In this document: piece after piece, positions 48,417 to 58,195 of the stretch
Position numbering within the stretch: the first letter of the stretch is position 1
Layout of the letters: each line of letters starts with the position of its first letter
NCBI GenBank assembly: GCA_018902385.1
Contig: JABSSW010000049.1
Coordinates: 62,001 to 126,000, forward strand
Direction: 5' to 3'
DNA: 64,000 nucleotides
DNA from: Physcia stellaris
Lineage: Eukaryota > Ascomycota > Lecanoromycetes > Caliciales > Physciaceae
Translations under genes and position numbers: made by a program
The notes under the pieces: generated by a model
What the model was told of the DNA's origin: nothing
Databases searched by the model: none
The model's input: only the letters and a program-made list of their open reading frames with translations

Positions 48417-49634
48417 TCACGGATAAATCTCCCACAAAGCATCCGCCTCCCCCCACGCCCCCTTCTCCTCCGCAAACACCTTCCTGACCATCTCGCAAAA
48501 CCGCCGATACCCCCTCCCCAACTTCCTCCTCAGCCTCCCACAATCCACCCCGCCCCCACCCCTCGGCTCAGGGATAACAACATCAACATCCACCCCCCAA
48601 GACAACAACACCCTCTTCCGCCCCCTCTCATCCCTCTCCCGAACCGTCTCAATGAACAAATTCCCCTCCCCATCACTCAGTCTCCGGAGCACCTTCGTCC
48701 CGCCCTCTGCATTATGCGGCACGATGCGGATGATCTCGCACGCGGTGCAATCGTCTGGGCTGGGGGCGTCCACTGCGGCATGCGGAACAGCGGCGAGGAC
48801 TCGGAGGCGATGCTGCCGTTGCGGTGGTCGAGGGATTGGCTTAGTTGGCGCGGGTGGAAGCGCGGGTTGTATTCCAGCGGGGCGGAGATCTGGCGCTGGC
48901 GCAGAGGCGTGGTTTCGTTGGGGCTGGGGGAGGGCGAGGGTTGTGGTGCTTGATCGGTGGGGGGAGAGTAAGGAGAGCATGCTTGCGATGCTGCCTTTGC
49001 GCGAGTCTAGCGGCGTGGAGGCGAGCGTGGTGGAGCCGGTTGAGAGGCCTGGGGGGGAGGGCAGTGAAGACCCTGGGGTGCAAGAGCCGGGGGTTGGGTT
49101 CGTGCTGGGGTCCTGCTCCTTTGCTTTCTCGTTCTCCTTTGCGGAAGAGGAGGCCTCGAACGCGCTGCGCTGTTTCTCGGCGCAGGTTTTGCGCGCTTTC
49201 TGCACTTTGGTGGCGAGGGGGGAGGTGCGGCAGGTTTGGAGCAGGCGGCGCGTCTCGAGGGCTTCGGGGCTTTCGCGGAGGATGGTTTGGCGCACTTTGC
49301 TTAGTTTGCGGTGGAGCTCGTCGCTGATTTTTTCGACCTTTGTGCGTTGGGCGTCCTTCCAGATTCGGCGCTCGTTGTCGATGTCGCGGTGATAGGCATT
49401 GCTGCGCGGGCTGTGGCGGAGGAGGTGACGCTCGCTTTCTACTCCGCTGCGGAAGGAGATGTGGCTTTGGGAGAGGCTCTCTCGACTGTAACTCGCTGTG
49501 TTGGCTTGGTAGCTGCTGTTGTTGGATCTGTGCTGCGAGGCAGAGGAGGAGGTGGAAAGGGGAGGCGCTCGGCTGTTGGCATCGATATTGACAGACATGA
49601 TGCCCCAGTTGTCGATTCTCTGAGGAGCAAACAT
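48417..49634 (-). CDS. Uncharacterised basic, disordered protein
   Basis: Single-exon frame of 405 aa; ATG 49634 used, with a second in-frame ATG at 49598 (MSVNIDANS). Residues 1-90 are Ser-rich. A charged helical segment spans about 85-170 (WKDAQRTKVEKISDELHRKL, SKVRQTILRESPEALETRRL). A Pro/Ser-rich linker follows (PALPPAPTKPIPRPPQRQHR). The C-terminal ~120 residues look folded: DDCTACEIIRIVPHN, LRRLSDGEGNLFIETVRERD, VLLSWGVDVDVVIPEPRG, RRFCEMVRKVFAEEKG. No family recognised. The long antisense frames here are shadows of its GC-rich codons. Confidence 0.7.
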   Translation of the reverse strand: MFAPQRIDNWGIMSVNIDANSRAPPLSTSSSASQHRSNNSSYQANTASYSRESLSQSHISFRSGVESERHLLRHSPRSNAYHRDIDNERRIWKDAQRTKVEKISDELHRKLSKVRQTILRESPEALETRRLLQTCRTSPLATKVQKARKTCAEKQRSAFEASSSAKENEKAKEQDPSTNPTPGSCTPGSSLPSPPGLSTGSTTLASTPLDSRKGSIASMLSLLSPHRSSTTTLALPQPQRNHASAPAPDLRPAGIQPALPPAPTKPIPRPPQRQHRLRVLAAVPHAAVDAPSPDDCTACEIIRIVPHNAEGGTKVLRRLSDGEGNLFIETVRERDERGRKRVLLSWGVDVDVVIPEPRGGGGVDCGRLRRKLGRGYRRFCEMVRKVFAEEKGAWGEADALWEIYP

Positions 49635-51453
49635 TTTCTCTGATTTATGTTTGGCTTGCTGGTGAACTGTAGATAGGAGGGCCGGATTGTTGTGCTACCT
49701 TTGGGATGGGTGATGGCTCACAGCAGGTGGATATGTAGAGGCTTATACAAGGGTTTACAAGCAATGTCACGTGTCGTTGTGATAGAACGATCTGGCAGCA
49801 ATTCTGTATGAGTGGAAAAAGTTGCAGAAGAAAGGCAGAGAGAGGAGGTGTAGAGAATGTATTTATGCACAACTGCTGTTGAGCTATGGTTCAACATTGC
49901 TGAGAATGGGACTATTCTGATTGGTCCATCTTAGCCTCCATCCCCAATACTCCATTCGGGCCTCAACGGCTTGGACATTGGGCGAGGAACATCCGAGCAT
50001 AGCTACAAGAGAAGTACGGGGACCGAAAGTTGCAACCTTAGTACGCCTGGAGGCCCCACACAAGAACCACATTGACTTCAGAAGAGATGTGAACCAAGAC
50101 AGTAAGGAAACATCTCGGATATTACCCTGAACTTCTGAGGTGAGCCTCAGGCGTACATAGTTCATGAGAGATGGTCATAATGTTGCTTGTTAGAAAGCAA
50201 GACGCTCATGCTGTAAGCAGCATTACAACAATCCCCTAATATGGGTCTGCATTGCCAACGATGTCTGTTCTCCCTTTTCGGTACAGTCTAAGAGACCGGA
50301 ACGTCGAGGGAGCTTTTGTTGAGAAAAGCTACCTACGGGCTAAGCTACGAATAAGATAGTGAGAACCATGGAAATCTAACCTTAAGCGCAGTTTGACAGG
50401 ACAGAGCAACCGAACCTTCTCAACTTAAAAATGCGCATGCTACGATTGATTGAAAGGACTTTCTTTCACGACGAAAGCAAGAGGGCATCGCTTTCCCTCT
50501 TGTGAAATCAGACAGCTCTACTGAATCACGAATTAAAGAGTGAACAGAGCAGCCTCCCGTTCTCGAAAATAGAAAAGACATAGACAGAAGAGAAAAAAAG
50601 TCTATTTGGCTTACCGGCTCATCATGGATAGTCAACCGAAAAGTCAACTAGAAGTCACCCGAAAGCGTACCGATGTCATGTTAATACGAGAACTCACCTT
50701 ATTCATCACTCTAGCCTTTTACAGATCTTGGAAGGGACGATAAGAGTTCCTTGAGCATATTACATGGAGCCACCTCCTGAGCATAGACTCACTCGGGCTT
50801 CGGAAGTTCGGAGCGCCGCGGTCGACGCGATTGCTGCCAACTACTGCTACTTACTTGGCATTAATTGAACCTTAGGAGCCAAGTGGCTCGGGTCATTTTT
50901 TCCCCCAATCGGTGACAGTGTTTTTGAGGGTTGTTGTAGCTGTACAATGGTAGAGAAGGGGATGAAGTCGAAAAAGACGTCGATGCCAACCCCACGCTAG
51001 GGAAATCCCGTGACCAGGACAGGGGTCTAGGTATCCTCGCCCGAAAGCAAAACCAACCTCGTGCCCATCATCCTTTACACCTTCGTCCGTATTGCGATGA
51101 AGGACAGTAAGAACGAAGAATGCATTACATCGCAGACTTTGCACAGATGTAGGGGAATAACAGTTAGCAAAACGCCCTTTCTTTTTCACCCGGGACCTTG
51201 ACTTGACTGCTCAAGCTTCATCGTATGTAAAATTGAAGATCTCTTAATCAGATCCTTATTATAGTATCCTTTCCTTTGTGTATCATCGCAGGTAAAACTC
51301 TATTGTTGGTGAAAGAATTCGAAAAAAAATCGCATACACAATCCCAAAAAACACAAAAAAAAAAAGCATCCCAATCACCGCACTACCCAATCCCAAACCC
51401 CAAACTCCCATCCCAAAAAACCCTCCAAAAAAATTCCTCCTTAAACCCCCAAC
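49635..51453. other. Intergenic, no gene seen
   Basis: About 1.8 kb; short frames only. A/C-rich simple sequence lies at 51300-51460, just 3' of the next secreted-protein gene. Confidence 0.5.
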
Positions 51454-51888
51454 TCAAACACTCTCATGATACCTCACACTCTTCCACCCCTTCCCCTTCG
51501 ACTCACCCATAACACTGACACAACTCCTCCCCTTCTTCGGCGCCTCAATCGTCACGCCCACCTGATGCCCACATTTATCATCGGAGAAGGCATCCAGCCC
51601 GGCGATCTTGTACGGCGCCGTGCCCCAATTGATGCCCACGTTGTCGCTCACGGGCGTGAATGGGATGCAATCGCCCATTATCTTGGGGCGGGAACCGCCC
51701 CACCCGCCTTTGCAGGTGCGGTCGGTTGGCGCGTAGGAGGAGAGCCAGCCGTAGTGGCCGCGCTCTTCGAGGGTGGAGGGGAAGTTGGTGAAGAGGGGCT
51801 CGGTGGTGTTGGTGGGGGCGTCGAGCGGGAGGGCGGTGGTGAGGAGGGGGAGGGAGAGGGAGAGGAGGAGTGTGGTTGGGATGAGCAT
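51454..51888 (-). CDS. Small secreted four-cysteine protein (copy 2)
   Basis: Single exon, 144 aa. Signal peptide MLIPTTLLLSLSLPLLTTAL, a short pro-region (PTNTTEPLFTNFPSTLEERG), then four cysteines spaced 14, 31 and 16: DRTCKGGWGG, IMGDCIPFTP, INWGTA..DDKCGHQVG, GRSCVSVMG. The order W, Y, R-x-C or RC, GG, G-x-C, I-x-WGT, F..C, G-x-C or GIC matches the protein at 35701-36364, which has an intron where this gene has none. Function unknown; an effector-like or antimicrobial role is only inference. High G at third positions on the coding strand, like neighbouring genes. Confidence 0.75.
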   Translation of the reverse strand: MLIPTTLLLSLSLPLLTTALPLDAPTNTTEPLFTNFPSTLEERGHYGWLSSYAPTDRTCKGGWGGSRPKIMGDCIPFTPVSDNVGINWGTAPYKIAGLDAFSDDKCGHQVGVTIEAPKKGRSCVSVMGESKGKGWKSVRYHESV

Positions 51889-52788
51889 CTTGTTATTCTG
51901 CTGTTTTTGTCTCGTTGGTTTTTTGTTGTGGATTGACTGACCTGCAGTGGGTTCGTGAAATGTAGACTGGCCTGCAGTGGATCGTTATAGGGATCGTTCG
52001 TCTTTAAAAGGTACAATAATTGAAGTTATTCGTGAAGTTCGTGTAGATCGTGGACTTTGGGGCTATGGCTATCTGTCCGATATATATCCATCTCTTTGTT
52101 CGGATCGATCTCTTTGAGATTAGGCTGGGGCTGCTTGGCTTCGATTGTGGGTTCAAAATTATGTTGGGCATCGCTGACAAAGACAACTTGTTTTGAAACA
52201 ATGAGGAGCTTAGTATTGTTCTTGAGGGGAGTTGGAGGGTAGTATCATATACCTTACTGTTGATCTGAATAGGACATACCGAGTTCATGGCTCATGTCAA
52301 CTGATGCTACTGAGGCATAGCCTGGTGCGCTTGTCTCTTCGTGCTAGGTACCATCTGGCCTGAATCTTTCTGGTTTTCTAGCAATGACAATCCACTTCGA
52401 CGTGGTCGTCCTACGTCTCAACAGCTTTGTTGAGTAACAGAGAATTGGGCGCAGGGACAAGTCGACTAAGTGGAAGAGGAAAACAGACAATGGCGGCGTC
52501 AATGACATAGACACTTGCCCTCCACTTGAAAGCCTAGATCTAGTATAACATAAGGGTTTACTTGACACCCAGGAAGGCCTCAACAGGCCTCAGAAATCGA
52601 CAGTGAACGTTCAAAAAAGAACAGGGGACTTGAGAAGATGTAGCTGGAGAGTGGGGCCCTGGGACTTGAAGTTGAGATAAGCAAGAGTCCCCCAATTATG
52701 CTAACCTGGTAGTATATAAAGCCTAGTCACACCTGAAGATGTCAAGCACCAAGCGCCATTTGTCGCACCTTGAACGGTAGTGAACCCT
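51889..52788. other. Intergenic, no gene seen
   Basis: About 900 bp between two secreted-protein genes on the same strand. No further copies of the repeat exon of the downstream gene were recognised here. Confidence 0.45.
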
Positions 52789-53490
52789 TTATAAGGGACA
52801 TCCTTCGCCTTCGCCTGTTGATATGGTATTAGACAAGGCCACTAAATACCAAACGGTAGGTAATTGCTTACAAATAATGTCTCGATCCATCTCCCAGAAC
52901 ACTCCACCGATCTGATCCTTGTCGACGGCCTTGACACCATCACTGTTGTCATTATCACGTGCTTTGACAGCTGGGTTAAAAGGACATCCTGCGCCTTCGC
53001 CTATTGAGATGATATTAGACAAGGCCACGGAACATCAAAGGATGGATAGCTACTTACAAAAAATCTCTGGATCAATCGACCAGGCCACTCCACCGGCTTG
53101 GCCTAGAGTCTCAAGAGTCTCATCATCAACATCACTAGTATCGGTATCCTCACGAGCTTTAATAGCTGACTCAGAAGAACATCCCTCGCCCTCGCCTATT
53201 TGTTATTGTTATCAGATAATACTCCAAAAGTATGGATGGTACTAGCTGCTTACAAACAATATTGTTATCCATAATCCAGCCTAATTCTAGATTTTGGTCT
53301 CCCAGCGGGTCTTTTTTTATATCAGTAATATCGGCATCCTCACGTGCTCTGATAGCTACACAGTATCAAAGTCAGGATCGCGACAATGTGAGGTATCAAG
53401 ATGCAGCTTACCTTGGTCGACAGGTAACGCATGAGCTGTCAGTGTGGAAAGAGCTAGGATAGAGAGATACAATATCCTCGGGGAAGGCAT
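52789..53490 (-). CDS. Secreted repeat-peptide precursor with tandemly duplicated exons
   Basis: Five-exon model complement(52789..52814, 52872..53000, 53058..53195, 53254..53355, 53412..53490), 157 aa. Exon 1 is a signal peptide (MPSPRILYLSILALSTLTAH, ALPVDQ). Exons 2-4 each contribute a variant of one module: A[IV][KR]AR[ED][DN], an acidic spacer, a hydrophobic stretch with W (GWIMDNNIV, VAWSIDPEIF, VFWEMDRDII), then across a phase-1 intron CEG[EA]GC[SP]. The last exon gives CEGEGCPL and stops. All repeat introns interrupt the same Cys codon (T|GC), and introns 3 and 4 share GTGGCCTTGTCTAATA, so exon plus intron were copied as a unit. The build recalls secreted precursors cut into repeated peptides (RiPP or pheromone-like), but classic KR sites are absent, only KAR/RAR. 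Product unknown. Confidence 0.72.
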
Positions 53491-54453
53491 CGAAACACTG
53501 GGACAAAAGGTCTTTGGACTGTGGGAGGGAAAACCAAGACTTTCTATTTTTGGTAAAGGACCAGATTGACCTTGAAAGCGTGGGAGATATGGGATAAATC
53601 GTCTTGTTATCAGGCGCTTTAATACCCTCGAGGACTGATTAGGAATCTCGAAACCAGATCCACCTCGTATTGGCTTGGTGTTCGGATATGAGCATGTGAC
53701 TTATCGTTAAAGATGATCTTTCTCAGAAACGGATCAGTTGGAGTTGTACAGAGCATATGGTTCGGGGAATATACACAGCCTGGGGAACCCTGTTGCAGCA
53801 CGAGCATCCAAAGGAGGCTACGGTATTCCTACCATGTAATCCTCAGAGAGCCGATTGGATGGCTTGAGCAACAATCACCCGTTTGCGGACCTCGATGCCT
53901 GAATTCTGACGCAAACTGAGGGCGATAATTGCGGCAAGGTCGTCATTGCTGGAAGATGTGAATCACAGAGCAGGAATACGAGGCTTATAGCCATCTAAAA
54001 CAACGTCAGCGGCTTATGGATCTGTGAACATTATCGTGTCGCAGAATATGCATGTCAGATCGGGCTATGCCGTTGTGCTACTTGGTGTCGCACCAAATGT
54101 CATCGCGGCCCCCAAATCGTCAGCAATGATCAACGATGATCCCCCGCGCAGTCGAGTGGATGTTATAATGCGTAGCTGTGTCTCTTACTATAGAGAGTAC
54201 AGTTGCATCATGACGCCTCTGTTTCAGAGCTGAGCGTAGAGACAGTGGTACCGTTGGGGGCTGCTGATAGTTGGATCTAGAGTCAAAGCTCTTTTCAGAA
54301 AGTGCTTACAACGTGATTTGAGGCTCGCAGGCCCAACAATATTATTCAGTCCATGGATCTGAAAAATCGTTGTATCTGAACTTTAACAAACCACACTTTC
54401 ACGCTAAGGACTTTGTGCTGGCATACGACACTACATTCGATTTTTCAGCCACG
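53491..54453. other. Intergenic, no gene seen
   Basis: About 960 bp between divergently oriented genes. No coding frame supported. Confidence 0.5.
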
Positions 54454-56005
54454 ATGTCTTCGCTCACGAGCGTCGAAGAATCCCCAGGAAAGATGTATGC
54501 GCTGGCTGCCGTTTTGATGGCACTGGGAACCTTCGCCATAGGCTTGCGTTTCTCGCAAGGCGTCTCATGAAATGTAGTTTAGGGTGGGACGACTTCCTCA
54601 TCGTGCTCGCATACGTGAGTATCCAGCAGCTCAGCTTTCAATAGCTGCAAATCTGCACTACTGACATCTGATGAAGCTCTTCACCATCGGTACAGGCATC
54701 TGTATGCTAGTTGGTAGGTTACATCGACTATCGGTTTATCCACCGAGTTCGAAGTTTAATTACTTTTCTGGTCTTCAGCAACGGCTTCCGGAAACCTGGG
54801 TCGACATACCCAAATCAGTGTCCGTGGCAATCCGATAGTCACGCATCGTACAAGGGTCTTGTTGCAGGTCCGCAGCCGCCCGGGTTTATGATCACATTCG
54901 GCTGACGGTACAATAAAAGGGTATTTTCGCATCGCAATTGACCCAGACGCTGGCGTTCGGATTCACGAAGCTGGGCGTCCTTTTCTTTTACAGAAGGTGA
55001 GAAGCGCCGTCCATGTATCCTCGATATATAGCATTGACGTCTCTGTCTCTTGTAGACTCCTCTCTGGCCCGATCTTTACTGCCTTCATGTGGACAATGGT
55101 AGCAGTAACGAGCAGCTGGATCATCGGCTTCTTCTTCGCCAACCTTTTGCAATGTGCGCCCGTCTCGAGGAATTGGATTGGGTTGGGTGCGAGTCAAGAT
55201 TACTGCATCGACACTAATATGATGTATATCGCTCAGGCTTGGTCTGATATCTTCACGGATGGTATATGTTTAGTTCAATAGACTCTTGAGAGTGATCCTC
55301 GTACTGATACTAATATTATAGTGTTGATCTTGTCGTTGCCGATACCCTCGGTATAAATCCCAAAGCCTCGTTGTAGATCTGACGCTAACTTGTTATCAGA
55401 TTTGGGCTCTCCGCATGCCATCGTCTAGAAAGATAGCCGTGAGCTGCTTGCTGCTCCTTGGATCACTTTAAGTCAACCATGTATCATCTAGTCGCACTAT
55501 TAACATGATGCAGTGTCGTTCTCGCAGGAATCGCAAGGCTAGTAGTCTTCTACGATGTCAATCGGAGTACCGGATCCCCATCCCATAATACATATCGCCA
55601 ATTCATCTAACTTCTGACAACAGAAATCAATGCCGGCGATGCCGACATATCTTGTGAGTGCTCCGATAAAACGTTCCTGTGCTCTCTGTAGGATAATAGG
55701 CCAACCTTATACGTGTTTTAGACCTCTTGACGCCAACAATGTATTGGCCGATGGTGGAAGCCTCTCTTGGGATCGTGGGAGCGTGCCTCCCTTTGATGCG
55801 CCCGATCTTCAAGAAGGGGTTGCAAGGAGATGGACTGTGGAAGCGCCCGGATCAGAGCTCATTTTGGAGCCTGTTCACTAGGCAGTCCAGAGGAAGCGAG
55901 AAGACGAGTGAAGGAGATGCGGAGGAAGGAGGGTTGCCGTTTGATGGGAGATTGCAGACTAGCAGCCCGGAATGGTTCAGGGAGGGCAAGAGATCTAGGG
56001 TCTAG
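54454..56005 (+). pseudogene. Rhodopsin-domain membrane protein gene with a frame break
   Basis: Same family as the gene at 9482. Recognisable in order: helix 1 MYALAAVLMALGTFAIGLRF, ARRLMKCSLGWDDFLIVLAY, LFTIGTGICMLV, GNLGRHTQ, GIFASQLTQTLAFGFTKLGV LFFYRR, FMWTMVAVTSSWIIGFFFAN LLQCAPVSRNW, YIAQAWSDIFTD, LILSLPIPS, IWALRMPSSRKIAV, VVLAGIARLVVFYDVN, MYWPMVEASLGIVGACLPLM RPIF and a charged tail to 56005. Between GLRF and ARRL (near 54550) the frame shifts by one base and no acceptable intron keeps helix 1. The other exon joins look normal, with GT..AG sites. So it is either a young pseudogene or an assembly error; an intact gene starting after helix 1 is less likely. Confidence 0.65.
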
Positions 56006-56488
56006 GTCCAGGATTTGGATGCCAGAGTGATGTATCGTTATAGTCTCATTTCTTAATTGAATTTGAATCAAATGTTTTTGCAAAATTGTTAATGATATCG
56101 TTGAATCGAATAAACTCGAATAGAAATAAACCTCGATTTCGTTGATTTTGATTGCAAATTAATAAGAGTTTAGCTGCTGGCATACCAGCATTCTTTCACA
56201 CGGACCCGACTATTCGGCTACTGGAGCCCCTGTGTTTGTCGTGACCCAACGGCACGTATGGCCCAAGTCGCCTGGCCTGTGGTACAAATCACCCGCGAAA
56301 AGGTGGCCCTTCGGTCACGCTCCTCCCAAAATTTTGACATTTGGTACATGCCGGTCGCAGATGAAAGTCGTCTCACCTGACACAAAGCACCTGAAGATGG
56401 CAGGGAGATGAGTTGAGGAATGACATGAAGAAAATGCCATTTTCTGATTTCGTCTCAAGTCAGGTAACCGCAGATCTGCATGGCCGAA

Positions 56489-57331
56489 TCATACTGATCG
56501 CCAGCAATGGAAATATGCCGTCCCAAGTAGGGTACTGTGGTCTTTGTCCGGCAATTGCAACCAATTCTGCTCGATTTGGGCCAAGAATCTGTGAATAGCG
56601 GTTTTGAATCCATTGGAAATGATTTTTATTTGAGCAAGAGCTGTAGCATGTCGTTGAGCACACCATAGAGTCCCTCCATCGTCAGTCGATGTATGTTCAT
56701 CAATCCAGTCAGCCTCTGCGTCGTTCACCACTTGTAGGTAAGGCCTACTACTAAATTTCAGGACTTGCTCGTGAGTCAAGCCGTGCAACTCGGGTAAGTC
56801 CTCGGCGATAGACTAGGATCCTTGCTGAATAGTACGGCATCTCCGAGTGCGTCACCCTCGTGAGCTGAACTGTTGTCCTGGCGAATGGCAGCTAAACCCT
56901 CGGGCTCGGCCATAAGGTACCCGTAGGTTGATTAAGCGTCGTCGGTCTCCGCCAGGTCTTAAAGTCTTCTAACAAGATTTACCCTTTACGTTCCTTCGAT
57001 AAAGAATCACAAACCGTCTTCGAAACGCTAAATACCCATCCGACAATTGGCTCAGGTAAATGCCTTTAGCCTTCTGGTCTTCGAATCTAGCATTCAAGCT
57101 GGCGATCTCTGGTAGAACTCCGTCAAGATGAGCGAATTTCCTCTCCAAGAGTTGCAACCGATTTAGAAGTCCATGACCAGGGGCGTTCACCCCAGTGGTC
57201 ACAGCTCCGTAGAAATCAGAATTCATATTGTCAGCTTCGGCTTTCATACGTGGTTTGCCAGTCGGTTCAGCATGTGATTCGAACGGGATAGTCATGTGGT
57301 TATGCAAAAACATTCCATCAACAGGAAGCAT
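56489..57331 (-). pseudogene. Decaying gene for a fungal coiled-coil protein
   Basis: The 5' part (to about 57000) codes LLNRLQLLERKFAHLDGVLP and GYLAFRRRFVILYRRNVKG, a coiled coil followed by an RRRF..YRR box. After a plausible intron from GTAAAT the strand reads AAIRQDNSSAHEGDALGDAV LF, then in another frame IAEDLPELHGLTHEQVLKF and DAEADWIDEHTS. This order (coiled coil, RRF box, AHEGDA, YGLT-x-EQV) matches an uncharacterised family common in filamentous fungi. The switch of frame after LGDAVLF has no usable intron (the only GT..AG is 27 nt), so the gene is probably broken. Confidence 0.45.
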
Positions 57332-58195
57332 CTGGGGAACTTACTTTAGCTTCCACTGACAAATTGAATCTTATTAACCCCGTGGGGCTATGGTTACCTC
57401 GTCAACAGAAATCGAAGGCGTTTGTGGCCGAGGTGGCTATCCAGATGAAGCCTCTTTGATCCTTTGGATGAATTCATTTGTGATATCCTAAAATGAAGAT
57501 TAGCGGTTTAATGTCTGACGTTCACTCGTTCTGGACAAATTAAGTACCGATAAAGGATATAGACCACTCGCGGGGACAAGGTAAGACGTCTTCGGAGTCA
57601 ATGCAGTGTGCTGATTTGAGTGGAGCTTTGGACTCGAGTTCCTTCCCAAGTCAGGCTTCCGTTTGTCAATTCTTTTTTCGATAGGGTTTTGAGTGGATGT
57701 GAGTAGTGATGTAAATGTACCTATGTCAAAACTTCATCAAACCTATGGGCGCATGGAATGATAAGTATAAAACACAAGCCAATTCTCGTTGAGATGAGGA
57801 CAAGGTATATAGAGATTCAAAATAGACCAAAAGATGCCCTTGAATAGTAATTAATGGTGACACAGATAGAGAGCTCTTGTCTCTGATGGTTGACATAGTG
57901 AGACTGTTTCTTGCATTGACGAATTCCAGCTGAGTCTATCGCCTGTTTCAATTATCGTGACTGAACTTCAAGACTAAAGATGTCAATTCCACAGCATTCT
58001 GGCATCCTCAATGTTGGAGATATTTGGACAGGTGGATACAGATCGGCTGTGAGATCCGTGTTTATTTCATTCACTTGGTCTTTCCCGAACATGGTGATAA
58101 TGCTGTGTTGGCTTGAATCGAATTATCCGAGAAATTCTACCTGCAGATTGACAGTTTCGAAGTCTGAAAGTGCAAATCGCGCGTGGCGTTTTTAG
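57332..58195. other. Intergenic, no gene seen
   Basis: About 860 bp of ordinary composition running up to the AT-rich block. No supported frame. Confidence 0.5.

Noticed and set aside
48652-49392. Long plus-strand open frame of about 246 codons
   Set aside because: Antisense to the GC-rich gene at 48417-49634; Cys/Gly/Trp-rich translation without a domain, a typical compositional shadow.
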